Both the position numbers and the translations under genes were made by a program. Of a DNA stretch of 64,000 nucleotides, positions 13,621 to 27,661 are shown piece by piece. Within the stretch, counting starts at the first letter, position 1. Each line of letters starts with the position of its first letter. The stretch spans positions 94,039,381 through 94,103,380 of the forward strand of contig JALJCS010000001.1 of NCBI GenBank assembly GCA_023055355.1. The letters are read 5' to 3'. The stretch comes from Agelaius tricolor (Eukaryota > Chordata > Aves > Passeriformes > Icteridae). The notes under the pieces are model-generated. The model did no database searches. It saw only the letters and a list, made by a program, of their open reading frames with translations, and was not told the origin of the DNA.

Positions 13621-16600
13621 AAGGCTGCTCCTCCCTCCAGCTCAGGCTGCTCCTGATCCTCCTACCCCATGCGGAGCCGCCAGATCTGATCCGCTGGGTC
13701 CGGGTCTGGCCCCTTGATCGCCGCTTACTGCGGCAAAAGGGTGGAAAGTGAGCCGTTCTGGATAGGCAATCCTGTCAAGGCAAGCAACAGGGACAAGGCA
13801 GGAGAGGCAGGACAGTGGGTGAGAGACTGTCCTATGCCATATATCCCAAAGGAGTTAATCAGCGCTGCCCATTTTCACTCTCTGGCATGGATGTACAGTT
13901 CCAATAAAAAGCTGTGGAACACATGTTATTAATCATCAGGATAAGCAGATAACCCCAAATAACCTTTCATCAGTCAGCTCATCTGCAAGTGACCAAGGGC
14001 AACTCAGTCCTCATCAGTTTTTGGGTCTATGAGGATGCAGATTGCCTTTAAATAAAGTCAAGAACCAGACAGTTCACAACCTTATACATGTTACTACAGT
14101 CATAACCCCATCCTCTTACTTCCCTGCATGCAGCCAGATCGTTGCTCATTCCCTCTGACTAAATTTCCCCTTCACAGTTTCACCCCAATGATGAAGTGTG
14201 CTGTGTCATCCTCCTTCACACCTTTGCATTGCCACTCCCCTCAGTGAATTTCCACTGTTCGGACTAAGCACAGACCTCGACTTGCTGCTAAATATATCCT
14301 CAAAGCTTGTTGTACATTTTAATATTGATTATTTATTTTGAAATCTTGAATTTCTTGAGGAAAGTACCTAGCAGGAGCCATAAAACTCTGTACTCAATTA
14401 GAGCTTGATTTATCTTGTCGGATTCATTGGAAAGATTCCTACTGATTTCACTGTCCTCTGGACTGGAGCTTAATATCAGGAATATAAAGTCCTAAAATGG
14501 GAATTCAAGTACCAATCTTGCAGAAATGTATGCATTACTTTGCTTTCATGAGAGTGCTTGTTGAAAGAAAAAAAGAGTAAACTTTATTAGAGTGCACTTA
14601 GGTACAAAGGTTAAGATTTTCTGGCTTCAGTGCTCCTGTCTTCACTTGAGCATAACTTTTACTATGGGAACCACAAACTGGTGAACGACAAGTGTTTATT
14701 GTTTAATTGCTGCTGAATGACCAGGGAAAGCAGCAAAGAAGACAAACTTGTTTTTTATGTTGGTTTGTAAGGCAGCACCAAGCAACTTGTTAAAATTCTG
14801 TGATAGGTGAGTAATTATAGGAATTTGCTGGAAAATTCCCATTACCTTACTCAGTGAATTTCCTTCACGCTGCAGGATTATTTCTGACAACAAATTTTAC
14901 TGTATTTCTCAAAGTTTTTCTTTAAAAGATGGAGGTGCTTACTTCCTACATATTTCTCTATTTACTCACTACTAGAAAATATTGGGTTTAATATTCTGTT
15001 TTGGCTGTACTCTCAATTTATGAAACAAAATCAGGGCAATTCACTGCAGCTGGTTGTACATTATTCACTCACAGCACTAATACATAGCTTTAAACTATAA
15101 TATTAATAAGTTCTGCTCACTAATATATTTCATAAATACTGCAAAGCACAAAAAAAAATGATACACTGATTCAAAGGGTGCTGGACATCTTTATCTCTCA
15201 CACTAAATAGAAGAAGAGAATGCTCCTACATCTCAGAGACAGCCTTGACACATGACCAATAACCCAGAGAAAACATGTGGCAATAGCATTATATGGAAAA
15301 AGCATGAGCTGTAAATAAGAAAATTAAGAATTCTAATGGAACTGTAAAAACTGTAATTAAGGTATTTTTTAAGATTGTTTCCTCTTCGTATAAGAATCCT
15401 CTATTTTGTTAGCTCCAAAAGCCACAGATACTGTCTCCTTTCCCATGTGGAAAACAGACAATTTTCATTTCAGTTCATTTGAAAGTGCTTATAAGCTGTA
15501 TAAATCCTCAAAAATTTTGGGGGAAAAATGACAGACAAGACACTGCACAATTTTCATTTGTATTGTTTTTAGAGTCTCCCTTTTGTTCCTGCAGCCATTG
15601 GGTTGGTAGATTCCTACAGTTTGAACTTCAAAACAGAGTCTGAGCGGCTAAACTCATAGCCAGAATTGATAAACTCAAATGGAGCTAAAGTACCAGAGCT
15701 CATGAAGATCTTCCCTCTATCACACTTGGCACAGCTTCAGCCAAAGCTTCAGCATCTTTATTCCACACATATTTAGAGAAACCATCAAAGAGTAGGGGGC
15801 TCCCTGCCCACATTCAACTTGATAACTAATGCAACAACTTAATTAAAGGATCCTTTCAAACACTCTTTGGAACTGATTTTGAAAAATCTCAGCCTGTATT
15901 GCAATGAATTTTCTTGTATTTCTCAATTTTTAAGTATTTTTATAATATTTTGGCCTAAAAATATTGCACCTAGGACTTTTCAGTAACAACTTTGATGCAA
16001 CATGGGAATTGAAAATCCAGACAGCTTTCTCATGTCTCTCTTTTGCCAGTCTTTCCATACACATAATGAAGCTAGTTTGTTGTGGAAGTAATCCAGAAAG
16101 GTAGGAAAAATAAATGTTGCACTGAGAAGCTGAAGATTTTAAAGCTTGTAGAGCAGCGTCTTGCTCCCAAGCAGAGAATTGCTCCTCTGTGTGTGTAAAA
16201 CCTATTGGACATCACCCTGTGATGTTTTGCATTTTCAAGTACTGTACAGGTTAAGACTGGACATCACCCTTTGTCCTGCAGCTGCTGCTGGTAAATGTCC
16301 TGAGGCCATGCCTATAACTCCATTTCTATTGTACAGTTCTGGACACTTGAAGACAAAGTGGTATGAACTTTTAGTTAAGTAGAGGAAATGTAATAAATTA
16401 AAAACATTGCTAAAATTATTTATGAGCAGTTTCCCATGTTTACAGGAGGTACAGAAAGACTGGAGTAGACAATGAGAATTTATGGGGGCAGGGGTAGTTT
16501 CTAAAGATTTCGTGGTAAGAATGATTCATTGTTATGCCAGACCTTCATGGAAGATTAAACAGAACTTTGCTGCTGCTAAGGTAACAAAGTACAAGGCGCA

Positions 16601-19600
16601 TGAGTATGTGAAAACAGAAGTATAAAAGTACAACTTTGAACAAAGAACATTCTAGTTATGATAAAAGGTAATTGTATAGTAAGATGCAACAGGCATAGAA
16701 TAAAAATACGGGACAAACAAAATATTATGTTCAGGACTCAAAAAATTACTAAGGTGGCTTTATTTCCACCTGAAAGAAGCAGTCTTTCCAAGGCATTTTA
16801 GAAGTTTTCTGGTCCGTGGGTTGTTATTACCAGTTATTTCTCTGGGTTCTGTGAAATATTGCTAAGAAACAGTAAAATCTCATAGATTCTGCAATATAGA
16901 TTCAGTCCACATACTTCAAATTTCTAAAGAGGTCTTTATAACTTTTTAAAAATTCCAAGCATCAAAACATTTGCAAATTACAGGTTTAGAATGCTATTAA
17001 AAGCTCTGACAGTTCAGATCAATCTTTTTTTTGTAGAAATGTGACTGTCATAGTAGGGAGAAGAAAATGAATTTAAAGGGTAGAGAAGAGACGGTGCTCC
17101 AGCTTCAACAGAGTATCATCAGCTGCTCTTGCAGTGCAGAACACCAGAGAAAGATAACTGCAAGGCTCCAAACCATACAAAATGGCCAAGATAATGTAAT
17201 GTAAGTACAGGACTGTTTCATTTGTTGAGTAATGGCACTCAGTGTTGTGGCTGATAGCTGTCTTGGCCACACACAGCTTGAAAGCACAGGAGATAATGCT
17301 GCTTGGAGCCCAACTCTCTGCATACATCCTAGAAGCCACTGTATTTTTAAAGTATCATTTTGTTCACAGAAGTAACCTCCAGGGCACATTTTCTCCATTG
17401 TGCTTAAATGTGCTGCAGCTGTGGGCTGTGCATACTCCTATGAATCCTCCTCTACATGCACAACAGGTCAAGCAGATCCTAGTCAGGATCACTCTATCCT
17501 TTGCAAAATTTTTTGGATGTTTTATCAATCATTGATGTTTCTCAATCACAAACTCAGTTTCATCCAAGACTGTTCTTTCCAGAACCTTCACTGTGGCCAG
17601 AAGTTTACATTCAGAGCATTTCTCAGTTTTTCCCACAGTCAGATTTTAGAGATAACATCCCAAGATAGAGCTCTTTCTCTTTTGACTTGAATTACTCTGA
17701 AGCTACGATGAAGCACATGTGTTAAAGTAGATTCTTGGGTAGAGACAGAGCTGGAACAATTTTGAGAAAGCTATTGATTCCTGCATTTATGAATTTGTGG
17801 CATGTTGAGAAGAGCAGAGATATACATCTGTTCTTCATTTCAGAATTATTTCTGTGCCGTCTCTTTATAACTGACAGAAGAAAATAAACCCAAACAAACA
17901 AACAAATTTTAAAAATTCCAGAGATCTTAAGTAAACCTTCATTCATGCCATTAAATCTAAATGTACTTAGATAATTACAAAGCTGTATGAGTCCATTCTT
18001 CTCGGGGTCTGCTCTTTAACTGAAGTCACAATCTGCTGCTCTTTATTTAAAACATGACTAGTTTTAGAATCTGTGGCTGCTTTGATTCCCTCCATGAATT
18101 GCTAACACGAAGAAATTTGAAAAGAAAAACATTTTCCTGTGAAGTTCCACATCTGATCTAGGTCAGTCATCTGACTTGTTCAGTCAACTGGACCTGGAGA
18201 TTAAAACATCTTTCATGTTCTGTATAAATCAGTCATCATTCCTTAAGCTTCCAGCTACATTGTGTAAGGAGTTCTAGAGTTCATTTTCTGCTTGTGTCTT
18301 TAATGATCCACTGTTATTGAAGGTGGTGGCTCTGACTGAGGAGCAGGAATTCAGGCAGGTTTCAGTCAGTGTCAAGCCTTCTACTTTGTCTACACTTTAG
18401 CACAAGATAATGCCAGCAAATCAGGCACAACAATGTCAAGTCCAGTAGGTTTGCATTCATATTTCTGCTGATTTGAACAACATTTAGTAATCTACATTAC
18501 TGCAGAAGGATGAGGGATGAAATCCCCCACAAATCTCATTTCCCCATCTGCCATTCCAATGAAACCTAAATTAGCAAGTACTCAGGATGTGAAGTGCACT
18601 CAAAGAACAGCCATGGAGCCTTACATTCCTGCCAGCCCTTTCTGGGAGGGATCTTCTGCCAGGTCCTCAGAAAAACAATCTACCACCACATCCATTTTGG
18701 CTTTTTTTCAGCGGTTTTCCCATATCTGTTCAGTTCCACTCTGACAAGGTACTTTAGAAGACTAATTTCTTGCAGGATGCAGAAGTGGGTCAGCAATAAT
18801 ATTTACACATGCAAGGACAAAAAGAGTAATCTTGTGGAGAATAAGGAGCAGTTGAGTACATGAATTTTGGCAGCTTTCCTAAAGTGTATGCACTAAATGA
18901 ACTAAGACTAGTTATTATTTTTATAGTATTTAGGAGTTTTTTAGATGTTTCACAGAACAGAGAGGTAGGGAAGCATCTCAAATGTGGAAAGCTGAAGTAA
19001 ATTTGAGGATAAGGACTATATGTGCTCTGAATTTCAAGCATGGGTTCAAACCCACAGATGGAGGCCACTCTCCCACTGAGGGGGCACAAGACTGTACTCG
19101 GTTATAAGTTTGAGATGATCTTTAGGAACCATCAGAAAAAAATCTTTGGCTCACCTTTAATCTCATCTCAGAGGCCAAAGGTGTCCCACACATGCAGCGT
19201 GGGTGGCCAGTAGTGGTCTGCTGGCCCCTATCCTGTCTCAGGTGTAGCCCATCTCCTGCAGAAGGTGACACAGAGCTGACAGAGCCCTTCCCCACAGACA
19301 GGAGGCACAACCAGCATGAATTTAACTCCATGGAAACAGTACAGACAACTGTAGCCAACCTGCTGGCATTCTTCTGGACCCAGGGAGTGAAGCCCTGACA
19401 TTGGGCATTGTTGGCCTCTTGGGCAGGGGCCAAGGAGAATGAAAGAGTGGAGAAATTACAGACATTCTGTTTCCCAAACTGGAGAGGGGATGACCCAGTC
19501 TGGAGAGGGGACTAGCAAGTGGAGCTGAAGCTGGTAGAGGGAGAAGGCAGCAAAGGAGAGAGTGGCAGCAGTAATTAGGCTTGTGCTGCAGACAGGCTGT

Positions 19601-22600
19601 ATTGACCTACATGGGAAGTGATTGCAATGTCCTGGGCTGTTTGAACCAAGAGGACCCTTTACTGCCTGGGCAGAAGCTGAAGAGATATGGACTCAGAGCA
19701 GGAGCACACAGAATGGTAACCAGGTGCCTGGCCTGGCACCATCAGGTTAACATAGATACAACCTCTGCAACCAATACACTGAACAAAGGAACATGTAGGA
19801 GGCAATGTAAGCCAAACAAAAAGACAGCCAAATAAATGAGAAACCAAACAGTGTGTCAGGTTATGGGTAGAGAAATCATTCATGTCATTCCATGCATCAC
19901 CTTACAAGTCTCAATCCAAACTGTTTTGACCTAAACAGGGACCTGCCTGTCAAAGTAGATGTACATTTTGTATTCTTTGGTAGGGTAACCCTGAAAAATT
20001 GCTAATATTTGTTTATTCCTTTTAAATTTTTAGAATAAGTTGGTTTCATTTTGCATTTCCATGTCTTGTGTTCTGCACAGTTTTCCCTGATCAGATTTTT
20101 GGTCCAGCTGCTACTCTATCTCAGAACTACTTGAAATTTATTTTGCCCTGTTATAAAGGTACTGGGGAGGCAGTGGTTGGAAAGTAGCATTTTCCATAGG
20201 GGGCTAATTAACCTGCAACTGTTGTTCAGTGGTAAAATGTAAAGTGGTGAAAACGCTAAGTGGGATTTTTATCAATTCCCAAAAGTCAGCTACAAAATTC
20301 AGTACTGTTACCCTGGCCACATTTGATCTTACCATCTCTTCTTTGCAGAAAAAGAATGACATTTTTTGCATCCATGTGTTTCCACTGAGAGAATTGCTGG
20401 TTGACACTATAAGTATGTATGACTTTTGTCAGTGAAGGCTCAGCCTAGGCCAGCTTCCAGACTTGTCAGAGCATGAATTGCATGGTAAGAACAAAAAGCT
20501 TATACAGCCCCATTTGTTTGGAGTTTTTTTTACTTAAGTAGAAAAGGATAATGAAAGACACACAACTGCTCTTCATAGGAAATCTGTAAAACAAGCATAG
20601 CTTGATCAAAATGAGAAGCTAGGAGAGGCTAGCAAAATTAATCTTGCTGCAAGAAATATTTTTTTGATCCATCAGAACCATCTTCTCAAGATATACTTTC
20701 TATTTCACTAAGCAACAGACATCATGCAGCCAGCAGGGTCAAGTCTGCTGCTCTGCTAATGGCATGGCATGGTAAGCATGTCAAAGCTGCCATTGATTTT
20801 TTTCTAAATGCAGCTAGACTGAACAAAAATTACTTTCAGAATAGCAGATATAAAATAACTAATGAAGGTATGGCCAAGCAAGTATGCTGCTAAACCTATT
20901 TTGACAGCATACCAGTCTCAGTCATAACCTATTTTAGTCATGGTCAGCACAGGCTGCTCTTAAATAACTCCTGACAAAGAAGCTACAGTATTTTAAAGAC
21001 CTTACTTGTCTAAATTTTCTTTTTTGTATACAGGAAGCTGGTTTTTGACAACAATTTGTCCACAAATGGACAAATATGATATAACAGCTCTATCAGGCCC
21101 TAAGTGTGATGTCTACTTTCAACATGCAAACCCCCTCCACCCCCAGCCAGTACTATTTAAAACAACAGGAGGTAACTTCGACTCAATACTAACTTTTTAA
21201 TGATGATAACTAAAGTTTAGGAAAGCCTGCGAAATATTAAACTCAACACAATTGTGTCATAATTGGATGCAGTATTTTTCAATGGAATCTAGATAATAGG
21301 ACATGCAACAGACCCATTCTCAGACTTTTTGGACTACCATAATAGGCTGCCCTGGAGGCCAGTGTGGGGCGTTCCTCCGCAGATCATCAGCAGTTCAAAG
21401 ACTAGCAAGGGTTCAACAAAGACCTCATGGAAGACTTGACAGAAGGGAAAAATATTGTTTCATATACCCACAGAGCCAGTTCAAATCTTTCATTTCAAAT
21501 CCCCATTGAATCACTAAAGTCTGCAGCTGCAGTCCTTATTCCCATTGAGTAGACCTCACTCAGACAAATAGCATTCAGTGAAATAAATGGGACTATCTGC
21601 ATGAAAGACAGATACTCCACAACATGGGTTGCAGATTCAGGCTGGGAGACGACTGTGAATCATCATGAAAGCAATAGCAGATTTCTTTTTAGAATGTGAC
21701 TGGCAAGGGCCTTACAAACCTTCTATTCCATGACCCAGTGGTGAGACACGGGCCTAGAGCAATTTGGCTTGGTTCTGATTTTAGCTGCCAACCAAGGCAG
21801 AAAATCAGAGAATCATGTGCATCCTGCATATCTTCTTGAAAGCAACTTCTGAGAGACAGTCTCTATCACAATATTTCTCTTAGGATCTTTCAATTTTGTC
21901 ACTTTCTGTGATGTAGCCATTAAGCATTACAAGCAGTAAATAAATGTTAAACATGGTGTTCATACCTCCAGACATCTCCATCTTACTCAGATTCAGCTTT
22001 ATCTGTGGTATCTTCACACTGTCTCCATGTTGCTGCCACTTCCAAGGCTGGGCTGCATCACCTCTTATTCTGGAATTGCATCTGGTTCAACACAGATGTT
22101 GAACAAATGAGAATGATTTTTAAGGGCCTAGGATATTATCAAGATCATGTCTGAAGACAGAGTTTCTCTCACAGGCTGGAATTCATGTATTAAGAATAAA
22201 CCCTTTACATATTCAGAGCAAATTTCTCATGAGACTGATCAAAAACAGTGCTGTGAGCTTCCTCAGGAACTAAGGGCTATTTATATTTCTTGGTACAAGT
22301 TACACTAACAAATAAAACCAAGTAAACTGGGTTATAATATTTCTCCTGTGTCTGGAACTTGCTGAATTCCAACAGAGATAGGAACATTTGTCAGTGAAGC
22401 AAATATTTTTTTTGTCTGTCACATGGAAATTCATGTCTTGTTTTAATATGGGAAATGAAAGACTGTTTCCAAAGGGGTTTAGTGCCATAGAGCTGGTTCT
22501 TGCATAGAAGCATCTCTCTTATCTACAGAATATTAGTATGGACTTACTAAATTCAAGTTACATCTGCCTAGATAATGTATTTTATGATATTTATATTCTT

Positions 22601-25400
22601 CAGGAGTTCAGAAGACTAAAGGAGGAAAAAACAAGAACAACAAAAAAGCAACCCTGCATACAGTCTTAATCTCATCTCCCAACTCTCTGTTTCCTTCTGT
22701 GACCTTGGAGTTTTTTGCAGTATTGATTTGTAGCATTTCCTAAAATATTTCCTAACCTTTAGTTATTTTCTAAAGGTTTTTCTGTCTTCTTGCTTTTTTT
22801 CGGAAAGGAAAATAAAAGGTTTGTTTTAGTAATAATGAATGATTCATTGACCCTGCAGATCATTCAGGGACACATTCATAGTTAATTATTAAAATGCAGT
22901 AATAAAACATGAAATGTTTGAAAGTCAACAGTGATGCCTCTGAAGATGGATCTTTGACAGAAATTGCTGACAGCATCAGGAACTCTCCCTCTATAAATAT
23001 ATATACACAACCATAATAATTTTGCTCTTTATTTTTTTTCTCCTTTTGCCTTCTCCTCCTTGCAGGCACCTTTTATATGTGCAGTTTCAGGTCAATATTC
23101 TAGCAAGATGGTAGTTTGTCTATTAATTTAGTATTTTTCTCTCTTCATTTAAATTTTTACTCATTTTTAGCCTGCAGTGATTATTTGCATGGAAAGAAAT
23201 TGTCTTCAAAGTCTATATTTAGCCTGACATATCGGATTAGAAATGTAAGCCAATCATCCAATGAGGTTAATTTTAAATCCTGTGGAAATTGTACCACTCT
23301 ATTCAGTTTTCTCAGCACTGGCACCCAACTTGTGTGAGGTCATATGACCTTTAACTCCAATGTCAAATGTAATTTTCCACCAAAAGGAGTACATGCAATA
23401 CCCTTAAAATAGTCATTTTAGAATTTATAAGGAGAAAAAACATGAGCAACAGCCTTTTTTTTAAGTTGATGAACTGAGGGCTCTGATTGTGTTTTAAAAT
23501 ATGCAAAGATTGAACAGAAATGTCAAGAGTAAAAAGCAGAAACTTGTGCTTATTCTACTTTTTCTACCACAAGCAGTATTCACCAGTTCTTAGTTCAGGG
23601 TCACCCACCAATATTGGTAGACCTGCATTTTAGCCAGTGCTGTATTTATTCTATTTAGTCAACATTAATATCAGTTAATACTATTTTGAAGTTCTACATC
23701 TGCCTTAACTGCTGCTTTCCAGCTCAGTTTGTCCCCCTTCTGCCCCTCCAAAAAAGCAAACATTTTGGATTTTTTTTTTTTTTTTAATAATTCTGCGGTT
23801 TTCTCGGCAGTGACTGTCTAGGGATGACTATCACATTCATCATCTCCATCAAACCTATTTATATCTATTGGTAAAAATCCAGCTTGTGATCACTGAGCTG
23901 CAGATGGAGCTCCCTGAACAGCCAAGGAGTGCATGCATCCGTGCCAGGAACACTTGGAGTCACTGTGGAGAAAGGACTGAGAGGATCTGTCATTACACAG
24001 TCTTTATCCCATCAGCCTCAGAAAGGTGGCAAAAAAAGGCAAAGACTGATACCTTACCTAAGTATTAGTGTCAGGACTTTCAGCAGGCCTCGCGGTTTTT
24101 TTCAAGGAAAAAACCATGAAATTTACATGTAATTAAAGACAATATAGGGAGTAGATGTGATGTCCAACTTCCACTGAATTATTAACGAAATATTAAATAG
24201 ATGTACTTTTAAAGTATGGAAAATGCAGGGTAGGAGTTCTTTTTAAAACATACTTTTCCAGCACAGCCTGTTAAATGAGATCAAGGCAGTTCTAACCTAT
24301 AAACTTCTGGATGATCTGCGACAGGGATATTTTTGTTTTCTAGGGCATGGGCTCGCTTGAATATTTCATTCTTCAAAGTGCATGAACAGGAATTGAAGAA
24401 AGGGTTTAAGAAAAAAAGAAAGACAGTCAGAATATTCTCCTTTAAGGCCATTAGCCATGGAGGAGTGTCCCATCCCTGTGCAGAGCTGCACTGGGTTCAG
24501 AAGGGCTGCACTCCAGGTGGACATCAGGGTGGCTCCTCATGGAGCACTGCAGAATTAGGCTAAACTGAACATATTTAATATGATCTCAGAGAGTTAAGCT
24601 GCTTATCACTGTGTGACAGATAATACATTATTCAGCTGAGTGGCTAATAGATTAAACATAGAAAGGCTGATGGCAGGGTATTTTCACTTCCTTTGGCTTA
24701 CATTCTCTCCCAAGGAACAACACTGTGAATTTGGAAGGTGCAGGAAATATTCTCAGCTTTCTCAGTTTCTCCAGAAAACCTGCTTAAAAATATGTATAAA
24801 GTAAATTCTGTCCTCTGTATGTGGAAAACTAACAATCCTTAAAGTCACTATGTTTCATAAATCTTTATATGAATGGATCCTAAACAGGAATAAGGAATTA
24901 GTAATTAGCTAAATGTGTTATTACAGGAAATCAGTCAGACATTAAGAACTCTTCAGTTCAGTTCTTAAATTTCAGTTTCAAAAAGAGGTTTCAATCTACA
25001 AAAGTACAAAGGAAATATCTCTGCTAATGAAAAGATGTCTATATTTAGTTGTACTGGTGTGTACAAGCCACTGATGATCCCTATCCAGAACACATCCTGA
25101 GAAGGATCAGGATTTCACATTGGTAACTATTGTCATAAATCAGATTAACAGAATGAATGAGCTAACAGCACTTGCATGAAAATAAAAAAGTATTTTAATT
25201 TTCTGAATTTATATTTTAGGAAACTGTGTTTATTTACTCAAACTATTTCAGAACTGTAACTCTGTCTCCTTACCTGTGAAAATTTGACCACAGCCAGTGC
25301 TATGGTGTTCATGGTTCAGCTAGCACTCTCCCCAATGATCCCTGTGCATGCTTTGGGAGGCAGTGCAGGCCAGGGCACACTGTTGGAAACAGCAACACCA
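13621..25400. other. Intergenic DNA, no gene recognised
   Basis: AT-rich sequence upstream of the SH3BGRL2 island. I see only short unrelated open frames, a 16-base T run (23770-23785) and single-copy DNA. A minus-strand stretch near 17.07-17.4 kb has a faint membrane-protein look and is treated as a separate weak observation. No exon with flanking splice signals or RNA gene is evident. Distal enhancers for either flanking gene could be here but cannot be seen without comparison to other birds. Confidence 0.6.
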
Positions 25401-25407
25401 TTTCAGA

Positions 25408-25920
25408 ATCACTGAATTACAGACTAACATAGTTTGAAGGCACTTCTGGAGCCATCTGTCAAGCGGCTCAAAGTAGGGGCAACTATGTTGGGTTGCCTGG
25501 GGCTGCATCCAGTTAAAGTCTTAACATCCCAAAGCTGAAGATGCCAAAGCTTTTCTGGGCATCCTTCTTCAGTGTTTGACCACCCTCATGGTGAATATTT
25601 TTCTCCTAGCATCTGGTCAGAATTCCCCATGTTGCAATGTGCATTCAGCTGCCTCTTATCCTTCCACCTCGGGAAGAGTGTGGATAAATCTCCCCCATTC
25701 CCCACTGCAGGTAACAGCAGACAGCACTAAGTTCTCCCTGAAGCAACTCTTTGCAGGCTGAGCAAAGCCAGCAGCCTCAACCTCCCCTTGAATATCCTGT
25801 GTTCCAGCTCCTCACTGGCTTGGTGGTCCTTTACAGGATTCAATCCAGGTTTTTAAATGTTTTTCTTGTACTGGAGATCCCAAGGCACATTGCTGAGCCA
25901 TGTTCATCACTAGGATCCCG
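25408..25920 (-). mobile_element. CR1 LINE 3' end, minus strand
   Basis: Read on the minus strand, the element ends in 'gtaattcagtgattctg' and upstream contains the characteristic CR1 3' UTR text that in plus orientation reads as 'catcttctccaggctgagc'-like wording (here 'tttgcaggctgagcaaagcc'), 'aacctccccttgaatatcctg' and 'tccaggtttttaaatg'. It is diverged and carries indels. The left edge is the CR1 3' terminus; the right edge is approximate. It may form one broken insertion with the RT fragment at 26290-26408, which has the same orientation. Confidence 0.75.
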
Positions 25921-26289
25921 GGGCTTTTTCTGGGGAGCTGCATCCTGGCCCATACTTGCGTCTCATGGGGTTCCTCAGTCCCCAAGGGTGCCAGTGGGGA
26001 CTGCAGGGTCCCACTGGCTGAGGCCAGCGGCGCAGGGCCTGCAGAGCCAGCAGGGCCGGGCCGGGGCGGCGATGGCGTCAGCCCAGACCTGCGGTCACCA
26101 GGCTGCTCCACAGCCACGGCGCTGCCTGTGCATGAGTTGAGGTCCCATCTGCACAAGACACCCAGCCGAAAGCAGCTGCCGATGGCAAGGCTGGCCCCAG
26201 CTGCACCCCCTCCACAGCTCTTTGGAGACCACTCTTGTCTGCAGAGGCACGGAACCAACCCCCAGCCCAAGAGCCAAACCTCAGGAGTG

Positions 26290-26408
26290 GAAATGTATAC
26301 CCGAAGCCCCAACAAACTCCATCCCTCGGCCAGCTCAGAAATAAAGACATTAAACAATACTGGCTCCAACTTCCGTCCTGGAGGGATGCCTCTACTTACT
26401 AGCAAAGC
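26290..26408 (-). mobile_element. CR1 reverse-transcriptase fragment, minus strand
   Basis: The minus strand reads LVSRGIPPGRKLEPVLFNVF followed by ISELAEG, a decayed version of the well-known CR1 RT motif around GVPQGSVLGPVLFNIFINDL. At the nucleotide level 'ccagtattgtttaatgtctt' matches the same region. No open frame of useful length continues through the rest of the RT domain. It is a dead fragment of an older CR1 copy and sits just left of the orphan CpG-rich patch. Confidence 0.75.
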
Positions 26409-26469
26409 CTTGTGAAAAAAGACAATTGGATGGAAGGAAGAAGGATAAATTTAAAGGCGGGACGACGCT

Positions 26470-26745
26470 GTTTCCAACCCCTCCATGGCCTTTCAGGGCC
26501 GGTTTCAGTCGCTGCCTCCGCCGGTGCTGAAGCCCCATCTAGAGCATGGCCACGCTATTGCGCCCGCCGCCCCGCCGGGAGCGGGCACCGCTGCTCCGGG
26601 GCCGGCAGCCAGGGCCGGCGGCAAAAGCCTTCCGTCGCCTTTAGGGAAGTGGAGAAGGGTTAAGAAACCGAAGGCAAAATGGCGTGCCCGGCAATCCCGT
26701 GCTTCTGCTGGCAGGGCCCTTGGCAATGGCACCGCGGTAATTTGA
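26470..26745. promoter_or_regulatory. Orphan CpG-rich patch
   Basis: About 275 bases of GC-rich, CpG-dense DNA stand alone in AT-rich surroundings, 13 kb upstream of the SH3BGRL2 promoter and 15 kb upstream of the LCA5 promoter. It contains AAAATGGCG near 26678, a YY1-like core often found near CpG-promoter starts, and a GGCGGCAAAAG stretch. Open frames across it are short and unsupported. It could be a promoter of a noncoding transcript, an enhancer, or a decayed GC-rich insertion. No gene is claimed. Confidence 0.45.
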
Positions 26746-27661
26746 ATTTCAGACCTTGTATAGAAAAAGTTAATGTTGAACCACCTTTTTCAGGAAATAA
26801 ATATAATCGCCTGGGTAGCTACAGGCAGCTTTAGCTAGCAAGTGTCATCAAGCAAACGAAGAGAAATGCTGATATGGGATACTAATGAAGGAATTAACGG
26901 ATTACGGGTTTATTAATGTCAGTCGACACAATTTCCCAGGAACCCAGACTGTCAAACAAATTTGATACTGTTTTAATGAGATTAAGCATTAGACTGATAA
27001 TGAAGATTGTGGCTGAAATAGTGTCTTTGCCAAATATTTGACATAATCTTGCATTAAAATCCAACTATAAACAAAATCAATGTAGCATATTACATGTTAA
27101 TTTTTAAAACCAGTTAAAAACTAGGTCATAAAAATACACTATAACTGAAGTGTTTTCATTTCAAGGGATTGCATATTTTTCAAACGTATGGAAGAATCTT
27201 TTGGGTATGAATTTTTTCCATACATTTATCAATGCCCTTGAGGAGAACTGCATCGCTGTACATAAAATTTGCAATATGACACCCAAATTGCTGCTAATGT
27301 GAAAAACAATAAAAGTAACAGCGCTATTGTACAGACTGACTGATCAATTGATGAGATAAAAACATTGTCCGGTTTTGTTGATTCAGATGTTATCACAAAT
27401 GCAAGCTCATGAACCTGAAATCCAAAACCAGAACCAAATATCTAGATCTGGGACTGAGTCCTAAAATGCAATAGGGTATGCCAAGGAAGCTCATAAGAAG
27501 TAAAAGGGTTAATCAACAGCAGTTGACTGTTGATGCTACAATAAAAGTCCTAATCAAAACATACAGACATGAGATACACATACATGAGAATTTAAATGGC
27601 ACACTCTCTTAGTAGGACCAGTGTCATCAGCTCCAGCATTCTTTCTCCACAATATGTATTC

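Noticed and set aside
19105..19125. 'gagatgatctttaggaacc', similar to a CR1 3' end word
   Set aside because: No other CR1 wording is found around it; taken as chance.
25812..26405. 197-codon minus-strand frame
   Set aside because: It runs through CR1 fragments and GC-rich DNA; only its first part is CR1 RT-like, and it has no host gene features.
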